This document shows, in pieces, positions 1 through 11,310 of a stretch of DNA of 64,000 nucleotides; positions within the stretch are counted from its first letter, which is position 1; every line of letters starts with the position of its first letter. Source of the DNA: Tridacna crocea (lineage: Eukaryota > Mollusca > Bivalvia > Cardiida > Cardiidae). The notes beneath the pieces were generated by a model, which did no database searches, had not been told where the DNA came from, and saw only the letters and a list, made by a program, of their open reading frames with translations. The position numbers and the translations under genes are program-made. The stretch spans positions 35,664,427 through 35,728,426 of the forward strand of contig OX031065.1 of NCBI GenBank assembly GCA_943736015.1, written 5' to 3'.

Positions 1-104
1 TGAACCACACTCTGTGCAAAAAATGGCTAAAGTTGACAGCAAAGAGTATTGACGCAGGTGAGCCCACAGAGTCATCACAGGCTGAACTGGGTCAAATCTA
101 TATG

Positions 105-333
105 TTAACTCTTTACCAAACGACAAAATTTCAGACTGCTTCAAATTGAAAGTATTTGCAGATGACAAAATAAAAGTGACTGAGAATATGAAATTTGTAT
201 CGAAGAGGACAGAAAAAATTGCGGGAAAAGGAGAAAATGCTGGGTACCAGCATTTTCTCCTTTTCCCACAGTATTTTCAAAAGGCTTCTTTCTCAGAGTT
301 GTAAAAAGACGGCATTGTCTGGTAAAGGGTTAA
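105..333 (+). mobile_element. TTAA-A MITE, reference description
   Basis: TTAA at both ends (105-108, 330-333), left TIR TTAACTCTTTACCAAAC and right end GGTAAAGGGTTAA. The central palindrome has stems AGAAAATGCTGG and CCAGCATTTTCTCC, with a slightly damaged outer stem. In the family, about 80-100 bp separate the left TIR from the palindrome and about 65 bp separate the palindrome from the right TIR. No coding capacity. TTAA targets with C-starting ends fit non-autonomous piggyBac-type elements (inference). Lies in PABPN1 intron 5. Confidence 0.88.
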
Positions 334-345
334 TAGTCAATTTTC

Positions 346-568
346 TGCATGTCAAAGGATCATTTTACCTTCAATTGTTCGTCAGACTGCTACATATTGA
401 AAGCATCGGCAGACAAATATGGTGGAATTCTTTGAAAGGGAGATTATGAGAAAAGGAAGAGTGTCTGCTTGTTACCAGAATCTTCTTTTCCTACAATATT
501 TTCAAAAGCCTTTGCCATTGAGGTCGTCACAAAACAGATTTGTCTTGCAATTTAAGGGTTTGATCTTT
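346..568 (+). mobile_element. TTAA-A MITE, degenerate
   Basis: Recognisable by TTGAAAGCATCGGCAGACAA, a decayed hairpin (TGTTACCAGAATCTTCTTTT) and GTTTTCAAAAG-like spacing. Ends just 12 bp from the PABPN1 exon 5 donor. Confidence 0.45.
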
Positions 569-579
569 TTATCACTTAC

Positions 580-689
580 CCTCTTGCTCTAGGTCTTGGT
601 GAGTATAATCCTCGCATTCCACGCCTCGCCCGTCTGAATCCACGGTTTGTTGTACTTATTCCTGGTCTATTGGTTCTCTTTGGAAAAAC
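580..689 (-). CDS. PABPN1: PABPN1 coding exon 5 (end of RRM, start of Arg-rich tail)
   Basis: 110 bp from acceptor GTTAAG to donor GTAAGT. It encodes [18 protein letters not shown] then [19 protein letters not shown], the arginine-rich tail that in the family carries methylation sites and the nuclear import signal. The exon ends two bases into a codon, so at least one more coding exon follows off the left edge. Confidence 0.94.
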
Positions 690-3600
690 CTTAACAGAGC
701 ATAAAAAAAAACCACATTAATTTGTAATTTATCAAATTTTCCATCTTGCTCCAGATGTTGGATATTGTTTAAGGTTACATTGAAAATGATACCAGCTCCA
801 GATAGAGGGAGTGATTTTAATTTCATAATAGAGCTCAAGGTAGTTATTTCGATTCTTGCAGAGACAATGGTGACTTGCATAGCTTTTAAAAATAGTACAG
901 AAAAAGATTAAAACTCTCAGACTATGCCGTCTGTACTTTTATTTAACCTGATTTTTACAGTAGTCTATGATTTAGGTCATCATCATGTTGACATGGAAAT
1001 TGATTTAACAACAAAAAAGAAGTTACAATTTGTTTGAAAATTTAATCCATGGCTAGTACCATAAAAATCCTTACTAGATCCTACTGTGATATAACACTTG
1101 ACAGAAAAAATATCCATATGATATCTACACAGTGTCCAGATATACTTTGACATATTCTGCATGCAATTAAATACATACAGGTTTGTGATTTAATTTGGTC
1201 AATACCTTACGCTCTAATAATCATTGCCCATTCATAAAAATGGCTTGTAAAATGCCGACCACTGGTAAATGATTCTTTCATTCTTATTTTGCAAACAGAC
1301 CTTTTAAAAGTAGCTGTTAATATTAATCAATCTGTCGCTTGTATCCTGAACTTGTCCATAATTTGCCACTTTTGCTTACTTTACCGCAGTAACCATATTA
1401 TAATAACTATTAACTCTTTACCACACAATCCCGACTTTTAACGACCCTGGGAAAAAAAGCCTTTGAAAACATTGTGGGAAAAGGAGAAAATGCTGGTAAC
1501 CAGCATTTTCTCCTTTTCCCACAATGTTTTCTACCCTCTCCTAGTCAAATTTCAATTTCTGATTCACATTTATTGTGTCGTCTGCAAATGCTTTCAATTT
1601 GGACAAGTCCAAAATTTTGCCGTTTGGCAAAGAGTTAATACTAGTAGTTAGTAGCATACCTTAATCTTTGTCACATTCCCAATGTTTTCTATCGTTTTAG
1701 AGTCAAGTTTCACAAATTAAGTCACAATTAATTTTTTGTCTGCAACAGCTATGAAATTGAAAGAGTGCAAAAAATTGTCATTTGGTAAAGAACAGTAAAC
1801 AAATTACTAAATAAAAGACTCAACAGATGGATACCCTCTTACTTTTCTTCCCAAGATCTTTTGATTTCCCATTATGTTCAGACATTTGAAATTATGAAGG
1901 TAAAATCCCTGAATTGACAAGACAACTTTTCAAGAGGACAGTTCCATGAACATTTACAATGTAAGTAGGCAGAGTTTATGGCAGGCCTCAAATTATCTCC
2001 AAGTTTTAACTTACCCTCCTTCATCAATATAATACCTAGTTGTGTTAAACTCAACAACTACAGTTATCTGAACTCAATAATTATAAATGTATGGGTTCTT
2101 CAGTGGTATTTTACCAATAAGTCTAACCATTATCATATCTTCAACTATTTTTATTATGTTCTGATAGAAATCTACAATATATAATAAGTACCTTTATTTG
2201 TCTCCCTCTAAAAAGGGATTCATCCAGGGCTAAACTCGTTGTCACAGAATCTTTATCTGCAAATTCTACATATGCAAACCTGAAATAATCAGAGAGTCAT
2301 TTATGTATTTCAAACCTTTCAAGCCAAGCCCTTGTTGCATAGTGGGTTGCTGGTTCAAATCCCCAGCTCAGATTTCTTTCCAAGGATTGATAATATGGCT
2401 TGTAACATTGGAAAAGGGGCATTCGGACATTTGCATGAAGTGTTGTCACGGATCAGCTTGTACAGTCCGCGCAGGCTAATCCAAGATGGCACTTTACGAT
2501 TGCATTAGATCTTGTGCTGCAGTACACTTGCGCAAAACAGAAAATTGCATAAAAACAGAAAGTGCAGTTTCGGATTAGCCTTTGTCATCCAACTTTCTTT
2601 CCAAGTCTCTTATACTGTTTTCCAGACATACACCTAAGGTCAAAGCGAAAAATCGCCAGAAGGGGAGTTTTCCTCAATAAGGTATCAAACCCACAACCAA
2701 CAAGTCTTGAGTCAGGTAAGGCTTAAAGCTTACCACTGAGCTATCTGGCCAAGCCTTTCAATTGAAAAATGTCTGACTTTTTTACTGGTAAACCTTTGGT
2801 GTATCAATTGAAATTAATTACATGTGTGTCCAGAGTTCCTTCTGCTACAACTGCATACAAGTTGGCCTCCGCAAACTCTCAAAATTTGGTGGGGGAATTA
2901 CTTCTCCCTGGGCCCGTATTCACCAACCATTCTTGAGAATATTCTTAGTCTTATTCTTCAAGGTTTTCCAAATTTGTAAGTAACGCAACTTCTGATTGGC
3001 TAAACCGAATGGTTTAGCCAATCAGAAGTTGCGTTACTTACAAATGTTTTGAGAATTGAGAAACATCATTCAAAATCGGGAGGAGTGGTCAGACTTTGAG
3101 TAGAAGTTTAGAAGGACACTAAAAAGCGGATGTGAGCAGGGTTGTAGAAGGATATAACAATATTATGACAACAGCTTGATTACATAGAAAACCTTGTAGC
3201 TCTACATTACATGAAAACAGTTTATTCTTTTTATCCTTTTAATAACATTATATACTTATTCCTATATTATGAAACTATTTAAATAACATATATTTATTGT
3301 TTTACCCTGGTCAACTTGGCTTAAAACATTATGGAAAGAAATACATGTAATAATGGAAAGATAGCATTATCATCTTAAGCAATGGTCTTTTATTTTTTCA
3401 AAATCTTCCAAGGATTTTTTTTTTCAAATTCCGGGACAGTGTCTTTGCTGAAAATCATTCTATTTACCGGGTAAGAAAAGCTACGATACATTCTTACGAA
3501 AAAGAAAGTTTGCAACATATGCATAGCTGAAAAACAAACCGCAACTGGGGGGATTCAAAACCCATGCGGACAAATTTCCTTGTTTCTATAGGTTGAAAAG

Positions 3601-6600
3601 ACAATACCATAACCACTGAGCTAAATAGATATCTGCCTGACATTAAATCGGGTCAAAGCCATGCATGAAGGAGTAGTCTCCCGTAGCAAACATACTGTCA
3701 GAAGGAGAAACAACTTACTAATTAATAAGAGTCATAATTAACTCATTACCAAACGACAATATTATAGACTTGTCCAAATTGAAAGCATTTGCGGACGACA
3801 AATTAGAAGTGACTGGAAATTTAAAAATTTTTTTTTGAAGGATAGAAAACATTGTGGGAATGGGAGAAAATGCTGGTTACCAGCATTTTCTTCCTTTCCC
3901 ACAATGTTTTCTAAAGGCTTCATTCTCAGGGGCGTCAAAAGTAGGTATTGTGCGGTAATGGGTTAACCCTTTACCAAACAATCCCTGGTTTTTATGACTG
4001 AGACTGAAGCCTTTTGAAAACATTGTGGGAATAGGAGAAAATGCTGGTTACCAGCACTTTCTCCTGTTCCCACAATATTTTCTACCCTGCTGTAAACAAA
4101 TTTCAATTTTTGAGTAACGTTTATTTTGTCGTCTGCAAATGCTTTCAATTTGGACCAGTCTAAAATTTTGTCGTTTGGGAAAGGGTTAAATTGTCGTCTG
4201 CAAACAGTTTCTGCAAGTCCGAGTGTAAAAATCTTGTCAACTGGAAAAGTTTAATCATAGACAGGATAAACACTTACCCTTTTGGATGGCCTGTAAACTT
4301 ATCACACTGTATAGTAACACGGTTTATAGACCCACATCCATGAAAATGCTGTTCCAATTCTTCTGCGGTTGATGCATAATCAACATTGCCAACATATATA
4401 GACCTTGCATCAGCCTCTATCTTTTCATCAAGGGTGGGGAATGCAGATGCTGAAACAAAGTCACAGAAATATTAACCATTTACCAAACAACGAAATTTTA
4501 GACTGGTCCAACTTGAGAGAACTTGCAGACAATAAAATAAATGTTACTCAAAAATTGAAATTTGTTTCCAGCAGGGCAGAAAACGTTGTGGGAATAAGAG
4601 AAAATGCAGGTTACCAGCATTTTCTCCTTTTCCCACAATGTTTTCGAAGTGCTTCTGTCTCAGGGTTGTAAAAACCAGGGATTGTTTGATAAAGGGTTAA
4701 GTCCAAGATGGCACAAATTTAAACCAACCTTGGGCCCACAGGGCGCACTCAATCATAAAGGTACCACTCCACAAATTAGGGTAACGGTACTTTTTATCCA
4801 TTTCTGCTTTTTTTCCCCACTTTAAAAACATAATGCCAAACTATCTAGTGAGAATTTATCAATAACCCGACTGATGTTATATAGCCAAGATAAAGCTGGT
4901 AGCCTGTTTTTACCTTGATATTGAGCCGTTTTAACTCATTACAAAACGACAATATTATAGACTTGTACAAATTGAAAGCATTTGTAGACGACAAAATAAA
5001 AGTGACTGAAAATTTGAAATTTGTTTTGTGAAGGGTAGAAAACATTGTGGGAAAAGGAGAAATTGCTGGTTACCAGCATTTTCTCCTTTTCCCACAGTGT
5101 TTTCAAAAGGCTTCTTTCTCAGGGGCGTCAAAAGTAGGGATTGTGTGGTAATGGGTTAAGGGGGTATAATTACTGTGTCTGCAGTATTTTCATTGTCAAA
5201 ATATACAGTATGTTTATTGCACGCCACATTTTGTTTCTGTATCCTTTTGTATCTAAGTTATCTCCCCTAAAACTGAGGAATTAAAATGTGTAGACAGCTG
5301 ATTTTATGTGATCCTGTGCTCTGGATGCAACAGCCTTATGCAGCAGCATTAATAGAGTACTTTTGTTTCCTTGTAGTGCACGGGTTACACAATCTATTAA
5401 TCCTAAACACCAATATTTCACTTACATAGAGTTGGAGATGACATGTTCATTTTCAGATCTACTGCATTCTGCATTTCCTTTAACTTTTCTGCCTCTTCTT
5501 CCATCTCTCTCACCCTAGCTTTGATTGCCTCAAGCTCCTGTGAAAATATAAACAAGAGTATTTCAACCCTACAACAAACAATCAATCATACATGTATGTT
5601 TCATGGCAAACAAGTCTTCTAAAAATTTTATGGTAAAGGACAAAAATTCTGGTAACAATACCGCCAAAGCTGAAAAATATAATTATGAAACTTTGAAGAA
5701 GCAGGCAAAGAAGGCCTGCTGCAGGGGTCAGTAGAGCAGACATGGCGAATGCTAAAGTTTTACTAGATACTAGGTCTTACAGGCCAGGGTTCATCCAAAT
5801 GACATTGTCTAGCAAAACATCGGATCGGGCTAGTGGAGACTGCCTCCAGGTAGCCCAAATGGTCTAGTGCAAAAATCAAGACAGTTAAGTATCAGTTTGA
5901 ATGCTCTGCATAAGTGACGAAACCCTGCTTAACATGCCCTTTGTTGAACAAGATCGCTTGCATTACTTGTGATTTTGTTAAGTAAGTGACAATTTGTTGT
6001 CAATTCCTGCAGGTACATAATTGTGCATGCATGGTAGTCAATATTTTCACTGGAAAAACCAAAGAGAACCAAAAATAGACTTTAGCAGAGTGGAGTCCAC
6101 AGACTGTTTTGTCATACTTTTTAACGTGATCGTTATCATTTTGTCAGAGTATTTGATATTTAAGCAAGTTTCTTATGTCTAGCTTTTTTGCTCGGAATAC
6201 TGTAGTTTCATTTTGACGAAAACTGAAAATAAGTTATGTAGGTACTGGAGCAGATGAGCAGTAAATATGCCAAGCTTGCATAACTTCAAAATAATGGGTC
6301 CCACGAATCACTGAAATACCACTAAAACACAGAAATACCCTATTTTTTCTATAATCAATTAAAATTACAAATGCAAATACAAAAAATCTGTCTTTTTTGT
6401 GTTTATTTAACACAAGTTATGTTTATATAAGGTGGTTACTATAAAAAATTGACAAAATAACAACATAACATTGACGTCTGTCATAAAAGATGTTCATTGA
6501 AATATCGTTACCCCTTTTCCACTGCCATACCTGCACGACGTAGTAAAATATGGCAATTCAGGGAGTTTACCTTCTTACCACAGTAGCTGTTTTACAAGGT

Positions 6601-7590
6601 TGATGTGTCCGATCTATATCCATACATATGCTCAGAAAAACAAAATATTGGTTGTCAAGTCTGAAAAGCTAACCAGAAATTGTGTCAGACTTTTTTGTTT
6701 ACACGACTCTCAACGCTGTGTTTTCATTGTCCAATAAGAGGTTAGGTAGACCTGTCAATCAAAATTGGCAGAAAGGTCAATTGTTTGGCAAATTGTTAAA
6801 TAGTAGCCTTTATGCTCATCTTTCACATGCCTTTTGTGAAACAGTTAATGCTGAAGTCTGGCTGAAGACTACTGTATTCAATATCATGAGGAAAGTGGGG
6901 GGGGGGGGGGGGGGGTCCAGCTTTCTATTTTAAGAATATTGATGTGGTCGGAATACTCAGTCTTTATTATCGTGATTAATAACTGCAGACCCCGACTTGT
7001 TTGTTCCCAAACCTTATCCTTAATTCAGCTCTCCTTTGTGTAACACAATCTATGAAAAAGTCGTCTTTTGTCTGCAGACCTACATTGGGTATAGCTCAGT
7101 AATGTTGCACTTTATAATTTTTCGGATTTCAGAATTTGGGTTCCCATAAGCAAGGAAGTTTGACCGGTTGTCTTTGTTTACTTGCAAGATACCAACAAAT
7201 TTTACTGGATCGAATCCCTGTGGCTGAAGCCAGTAAAGGCAGATAGTGCTGCATCAGAAACTTTGTATCTATAAAATATACCCTTCAATTCCTTCAAGAT
7301 TTTCAAACATAATTGTGATGTGTCATTGTATCCACATGATTTGCTAGCCTGTAAGCGACAGGACTGCCAAATCGGTTTATTCATCCCAAGTAGTAATACG
7401 AATGCTTTTGCATAAAATTAGGCTATTATACAAGTACAAAATGTCTCACCGGATCTTCGATTCCAGTTTCATGTCCTGCAGCACCAGCATCTGTTTCAGC
7501 TGCAATATCGAGGGACACTTCGGCGTCAAAATCACCAACAGTATCATCGTTCAGTGCATCGTCTTCCTGTCCATTTTCAAGATCTGCCAT
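580..7590 (-). CDS. PABPN1: PABPN1 (nuclear poly(A)-binding protein 2) gene, partial: coding exons 1-5
   Basis: Five exons join in frame (7590-7450, 5537-5426, 4449-4278, 2279-2192, 689-580) with GT-AG borders and matching phases (0, 1, 2, 0, 2), giving about 207 residues. Order: acidic N-terminus, coiled-coil helix ([20 protein letters not shown]), RRM with RNP2 IYVGNV and RNP1-like KGFAYVEF, then an Arg-rich tail opening ([18 protein letters not shown]). The family binds growing poly(A) tails in the nucleus and makes poly(A) polymerase processive, setting tail length. The short acidic N-terminus without a polyalanine run resembles the shorter invertebrate protein rather than the human one. 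The final exon, expected to carry the end of the RGG/Tyr-rich tail, was not found in 1-579 and should lie to the left. Introns 2 to 5 carry TTAA-A MITEs. Confidence 0.95.
1410..1638 (-). mobile_element. TTAA-A MITE, intact
   Basis: TTAACTCTTTACCACACAAT at left, GGCAAAGAGTTAA at right, and a perfect hairpin centred on GGTAACC near 1498. In PABPN1 intron 4. Confidence 0.93.
2192..2279 (-). CDS. PABPN1: PABPN1 coding exon 4 (second part of RRM)
   Basis: 88 bp from acceptor ATTTCAG to donor GTACTT. It completes RNP1 ([13 protein letters not shown]) and runs through [14 protein letters not shown]. Phase 0 end. Confidence 0.96.
2318..2590 (+). repeat. SINE-like / fold-back repeat
   Basis: B-box-like GGTTCAAATCC at 2353 in a tRNA-like context, followed by GATCAGCTTGTACAGTCC and GCGCAGGCTAATCC and, at the far end, the inverse GGATTAGCC. 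Probably a decayed SINE joined to a palindromic repeat. Confidence 0.45.
2641..2755 (-). repeat. tRNA-derived SINE head
   Basis: On the minus strand it reads A-box TAGCTCAGTGGTAAG and B-box GGGTTTGATACC. The spacing between the boxes is too long for a working tRNA gene. Confidence 0.6.
2924..3060. repeat. Fold-back palindrome element, GTATTCACCAA family
   Basis: Starts GGGCCCGTATTCACCAACCA. Perfect 35-bp inverted arms at 2972-3006 and 3011-3045 surround a 4-nt loop (GAAT). The outer right arm is lost. Further copies at 34100, 38665, 55627 and 55987. Confidence 0.8.
3545..3645 (-). repeat. tRNA-derived SINE head
   Basis: The minus strand shows A-box TAGCTCAGTGGTTATGG and B-box-like GGTTTTGAATCC. 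Not a plausible tRNA because of the long spacing. Confidence 0.5.
3738..3966 (+). mobile_element. TTAA-A MITE, abutting pair member 1
   Basis: TTAACTCATTACCAAACGAC to GCGGTAATGGGTTAA, hairpin centred near 3877. Its right TTAA (3963-3966) is also the left TTAA of the next copy. Confidence 0.93.
3963..4189 (-). mobile_element. TTAA-A MITE, abutting pair member 2
   Basis: TTAACCCTTTACCAAACAAT to GGGAAAGGGTTAA; the subfamily with TCCCTGGTTTTTATGA and TGCTGTAAACAAATTTC. Opposite orientation to its neighbour. Confidence 0.92.
4190..4254 (-). mobile_element. TTAA-A MITE, right-end fragment
   Basis: TTGTCGTCTGCAAACAG to AAAAGTTTAA, about 65 bp, directly against the previous copy. Ends 23 bp before PABPN1 exon 3. 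Confidence 0.5.
4278..4449 (-). CDS. PABPN1: PABPN1 coding exon 3 (first part of RRM)
   Basis: 172 bp encoding the linker [17 protein letters not shown]2 IYVGNV, then [20 protein letters not shown] and [10 protein letters not shown]. Donor GTAAGT at 4277. The acceptor is TTTGTTTCAG. Only 22 bp separate the exon from a TTAA-A MITE (4472), so the branch point must lie very near or inside the transposon. Confidence 0.97.
4472..4700 (+). mobile_element. TTAA-A MITE next to a splice acceptor
   Basis: TTAACCATTTACCAAACAAC to GATAAAGGGTTAA with an intact hairpin at about 4580-4650. Starts 22 bp upstream (in transcript terms) of PABPN1 exon 3. Confidence 0.93.
4931..5159 (+). mobile_element. TTAA-A MITE, intact
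   Basis: TTAACTCATTACAAAACGAC to GGTAATGGGTTAA. Second copy in PABPN1 intron 2, same orientation; together the two make up nearly half of this 976-bp intron. Confidence 0.93.
5426..5537 (-). CDS. PABPN1: PABPN1 coding exon 2 (coiled-coil helix)
   Basis: 112 bp from acceptor TTTTCACAG to donor GTAAGT. It encodes [20 protein letters not shown] followed by [13 protein letters not shown], the conserved helix of the family, which in the known protein is needed to stimulate poly(A) polymerase. Ends in phase 1. Confidence 0.97.
6897..6915. repeat. Poly(G) run of 19
   Basis: Nineteen consecutive G on the plus strand inside PABPN1 intron 1 (C-run in the transcript). The rest of intron 1 (5538-7449) shows no recognisable element. 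Confidence 0.95.
7450..7590 (-). CDS. PABPN1: PABPN1 coding exon 1
   Basis: 47 codons starting [11 protein letters not shown] and ending GIEDP just before the donor GTGAGA. It is rich in Asp and Glu, as expected of the N-terminus. The frame stays open upstream to a Met near 7668, but that extension is basic and hydrophobic and unlike the family, so the MADLENG start is chosen. Ends in phase 0. Confidence 0.92.
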
Positions 7591-8196
7591 GGCTAAAATG
7601 ATTGAAAAAAGTTTCAAAGGTGAAGTTCTGACTACAATTAGTTTGTGATTGCGTTTTAAACTCTTCAATTTGTCAAGATGCCGTTGGATTTTCCATTTCT
7701 CTCTTTTATCGGTTCTCAGAGTCTGTCGTACGCGTTAAGTGTGCTCAAGTGAAGTAGGCGCTTTCATCCTATCGGTGCTTCCGAGTGACACGGATTATCG
7801 AAGTACTAACAGTATTTCAAAAAGAAAGCCACGAAAGTCTTAGAAACCAATTTTTTGCCTCTTCCAAACTGAGTACTTCGACATCTGAGCACTTAGACCT
7901 GAAACTGCAGGCGAACAAGTTTACACAAACAGACATTCATGTACAATCTCGAGTTATACGACATTAACGAACAAGTCATTTGAAAACATTTTTGGCAAAA
8001 AGGAGAAAATGTTGGTGACAATGTGCATACGCATAGTATATGAATTCACATGAGCTTTCCTACCTATTTCTACATGTATGTATATCGAATAGATTATGAT
8101 GAGAGAGAGAAAAACCTGTTAAGACTCTATGCCTATCTCTCACTCTCATACTCCTTGCTCAACACTTGTTCATTTTCTTTCTTTAATCGTTCACCG
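7591..8196. other. Upstream region of PABPN1
   Basis: Presumed 5' UTR and promoter of PABPN1. No TATA box in an obvious position. The only repeat trace is a scrap of TTAA-A hairpin at 7978-8022 (GAAAACATTTTTGGCAAAAA then GGAGAAAATGTTGG). Confidence 0.4.
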
Positions 8197-8411
8197 TTCA
8201 ATCCCGACTTATTCGACACTGAAAAAAAAACAACAACATTGGAAAACATTGTGGAGAAGGTAGAAATATTCGCAACAAGCATTTCTCCTTTTTCCACAAT
8301 GTTTTCTAGCCTCCCCAAAACAAATTTCAGAGCTTGGGCCATATGTTGACTTTGTTGTCTACAAATGCTTTCAATTTGGACTAATCTAAAATTTTGTCTT
8401 TTTTGGTAAGA
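8197..8411 (-). mobile_element. TTAA-A MITE, degenerate
   Basis: Keeps TCAATCCCGACTTATTCGAC, GAAAACATTGTGGAGAAGG, TTTCCACAATGTTTTCTAGC and AATGCTTTCAATTTGGAC. TTAA ends are lost. Confidence 0.6.
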
Positions 8412-8582
8412 TTTCATTTACATTCACGCGCATTTATTTTTTGGTAGGATTCGCAAATGGTAATCAAACGAGCAATTTCACGTTGCGCTCATCCAGGTCT
8501 CAGTATTTAGCAACTTTCTAGATCTAAGTAGACCAGGCTGCACACTAGCGCGAAGACAATAAATACTGAAGGACATTCAGAG

Positions 8583-8810
8583 TTAACCCTTTCCCAACAA
8601 TCCCTGGTGTTTACGGGTCTGGAATAGTAGCCTTTTGAAAACAATGTGGGAAAAGGAGAAAATGCTGGTAACCAGCATTTTCTCCTTTTACCACAATGTT
8701 TTCTACCCTATCATAGACAGAAATAATCTTTTCAGCAAGAGTTGAATTGTCGTCTGCAAATGCTTTCAATTTGGTCTAGTCCGAAAGTTTGTCGTTTAAG
8801 AAAGGGTTAA
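8583..8810 (-). mobile_element. TTAA-A MITE, GGGTCTGGAATAG subfamily
   Basis: TTAACCCTTTCCCAACAATC to GAAAGGGTTAA. Near-identical layout to the copy at 19665-19891 (shared TACGGGTCTGGAATAGTAGC and CAGCAAGAGTTGAATTG). Confidence 0.92.
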
Positions 8811-10725
8811 ATAATATAGTAGTAAGACTGTCGATACGATTGATACACGTAGCGAACCGATTGATTTCGTCTCTTGCTTTGAAGTTGAGTTACCCGTAAA
8901 ATTGCGTGAGGAGATTATGGTTTTTGTGGTATTTCTCGAAGACACGATGAGGTCAGTATTGAATTTTGAAGACCATGTATCGTATTTTGTGCAAAGCCGA
9001 AGGAAATATACCCAATTAAACTCATTTTTTCTCAGGCAAATGATGGAAATAGCATGTTGAAATACACTACACTAGGTGAGACCATCTATCGTGGAAATAC
9101 TATAGTTTTTAATTGAAATTAGCTTCACTCGCTAAATGCCTTCTATTGGCACAATGATAGAAAGTAAGTGTACCTGTAGTAATCTCCCGCTAGATGGCAT
9201 TCTTCAAATACACATCTATCTAATTTGGGCATTCTATAGTACAGAAGCGGAGTGATTTTTCAAAACAACAACCGTAATTACTTTGAATTTCAAACTACAT
9301 GTAAATTAAACGTTTACTCAATCAAATGCTACCTGGTGCGATTCATTCGGCTATGATCAGCTAGAATGTAACCTATTATTTATTATGATTATTATTATTT
9401 CTTTTAATCCTCCATTTTCTGAGGAGTTCATGTACAATACAAACAAAATTTAGAGAAAAAAGAAAAGAGAAGTAACAATAGCAATCTTTGAATGAAGTTA
9501 GAAAGGGGTTTGAGAAAAAAAGGGGGCGAGACAGACAGCGAGAGACGGACAGACAGAAACAAAGATACAGACAGACAGACGGACTGACCGACAGGCCGAC
9601 AGACAGGGCACCGGAACAGAGGAAAGAGAAAAATAAGAAAGAGAAGAATGAGAAGATGAAGCAGATGAGCAAAAAATGACAAAGGAGAGATAGGAGGAAA
9701 AGAAGCGGATGTGTAGCACAGATGAAAAAAATAAGGGAGGGAGAAAGCACAAGGAAGAGAAAGAATGTAGGATAGTGTGAACAGAAGGGTTGTCATACAT
9801 TTACCAAAACATTTATAATTACAGAAAGGAAACAAAAAATCTTTGTACAAAATATAACACTTGATGTTCAAATATGTTGGATTATATCTACGGAGAGCTG
9901 TTCCGGCCAAATCGAAATGGAACCGCTCTAGTAGCCAAATATCTCAGTTTAAATAACCATCTTTATGTAGTTCTAACTACGTGTAGTTTGTATAAAAGGC
10001 AGTAAAAACTATTACAGTTTGGAGAAATCTGGAGTAAAAACAGGTTTATTTCTCTCCAAACGTATTGATAATAGCCATTTTCTCCATTGCTACTTTATTA
10101 ACGCGTATTGCGCAAAATAATTAATTTTGCAATGTTGGGAATTTAATCTTTACAACCAAAGATATCCCATAATCATAGTTTTCAACTAAAAACTAAATTT
10201 TATTCGATATATTTACATGGTTTCTGTCTTTATTCACCATGCATTCTACTGGCAAGGGACGTCACTCCTGACTCCTCATTATGATCAAAGAGGAACCACC
10301 AATGCACAAATAATCCTAACTTTGTCATGAGTACTCTCTCTCTCCAACCAAAAAGGTATTAATTTGCTTGGTAGGTTGATTTTCTAGCAAATAGTAGTAT
10401 TTAAATAAGTTATCTTTTAAAATTGTTAATTCCACACAATGGCTTCAGTGACAAAAATACCACCCCAGCGTTTTGAACGGTTTGATTCCTCGTGGTATGG
10501 GTTCTCTTACTTGTCCTTATGCCATTTCTCTGTTGGATTGGGTTAGTTTAAAATGGGGGTAGATCTAGATTAGTTGTGTAAACAAGATACGAACTCTGAT
10601 TGAAGTAGAACTACTTACGGAAAGATACGAGATTTTGGTTTTATGCTTTGATTTAATCTTACCGTTGACAAGAAATTTGGACGCGTCGAAACTAGATCGG
10701 ACTAATGGATTTGTCCGTTACATAT
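8811..10725. other. Intergenic region between divergent genes
   Basis: No exon or intact element recognised. Holds a purine-rich GACAGAC-type microsatellite at 9515-9660 and ordinary AT-rich sequence. Open frames on the pyrimidine-rich strand here are low-complexity Ser/Leu/Phe stretches and are not taken as genes. Confidence 0.5.
9515..9660. repeat. (GACA)n / purine-rich microsatellite
   Basis: Irregular repeats of GACAGAC and GAGA on the plus strand, about 150 bp. Confidence 0.8.
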
Positions 10726-10800
10726 TTAATCCTTATCAAACAACAAAATTTCAGGTCCGAAATAAAGCATTTGCAGAGGATAAATAAAATTTTGCACAAA
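10726..10800 (+). mobile_element. TTAA-A MITE, left-end fragment
   Basis: TTAATCCTTATCAAACAACA, then AAAGCATTTGCAGAGGATAA; no hairpin. Confidence 0.4.
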
Positions 10801-10964
10801 TATAGACACGTGCTGTCACTATACATAGACATAGCCTAAATATCAGACAAGTGAAGACTGCGTACAGGAGAGTAAGTCGGATACCGGGAGGTCTGGGTAC
10901 GATAGCCCATCGTTTCCGTTTGAATAGATTCCTTTAATTATTTCTAGTACATGCCGGTGTAAAG

Positions 10965-11094
10965 CACCGATACATGCAAGGCTACCTCCGTACTTCTGGT
11001 CAGGTAGAAAACTCAAAGTGTAGACCTCGCAAAAGCACCCTGCCAGACCGGGGATCGAACCTCAGACCTTCGAAGCACTCGGTATTCCAGCATA
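10965..11094 (-). repeat. SINE-like segment cut by a MITE
   Basis: The minus strand carries B-box-like GAGGTTCGATCCCCGG. The expected A-box side is interrupted by the TTAA of the following MITE at 11095. Confidence 0.45.
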
Positions 11095-11310
11095 TTAACC
11101 CTTTACCTGACGGGAAAAAAAAAAAAAAAAAAAATACCCTTGTCCAAATTGAAACCATTCGCAGAAGACAATTTCCATGTAGCTAAAATGGTTCAAGTTT
11201 TCCTTGATAGGGTAGAAACATTGCGGGAAAAAGAGAAAATGTTGGTTACCAATGTTTTCAAAAGGCTTCTTTCACAAGAGTGTTAAATGTCGGGACTGTG
11301 TGGTTAAGGG
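11095..11310 (+). mobile_element. TTAA-A MITE with one hairpin arm deleted
   Basis: TTAACCCTTTACCTGACGGG, a poly(A) expansion, then GAGAAAATGTTGGTTACCAA running straight into TGTTTTCAAAAGGC: the right stem is missing. Confidence 0.7.

Noticed and set aside
1-579. Last PABPN1 exon
   Set aside because: No RGG/Tyr-rich frame with a good acceptor seen on the minus strand; this stretch is mostly MITE.
2641-3645. tRNA genes on the minus strand
   Set aside because: A- and B-box-like motifs exist but spacing is too long and no cloverleaf is seen; SINE heads fit better.
7591-7668. In-frame N-terminal extension of PABPN1
   Set aside because: Hydrophobic and basic, unlike the acidic family N-terminus; treated as 5' UTR.
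9428-9910. A 160-codon minus-strand open frame
   Set aside because: It covers a purine/pyrimidine microsatellite and is Ser/Leu/Phe low complexity; no domain or splice context.
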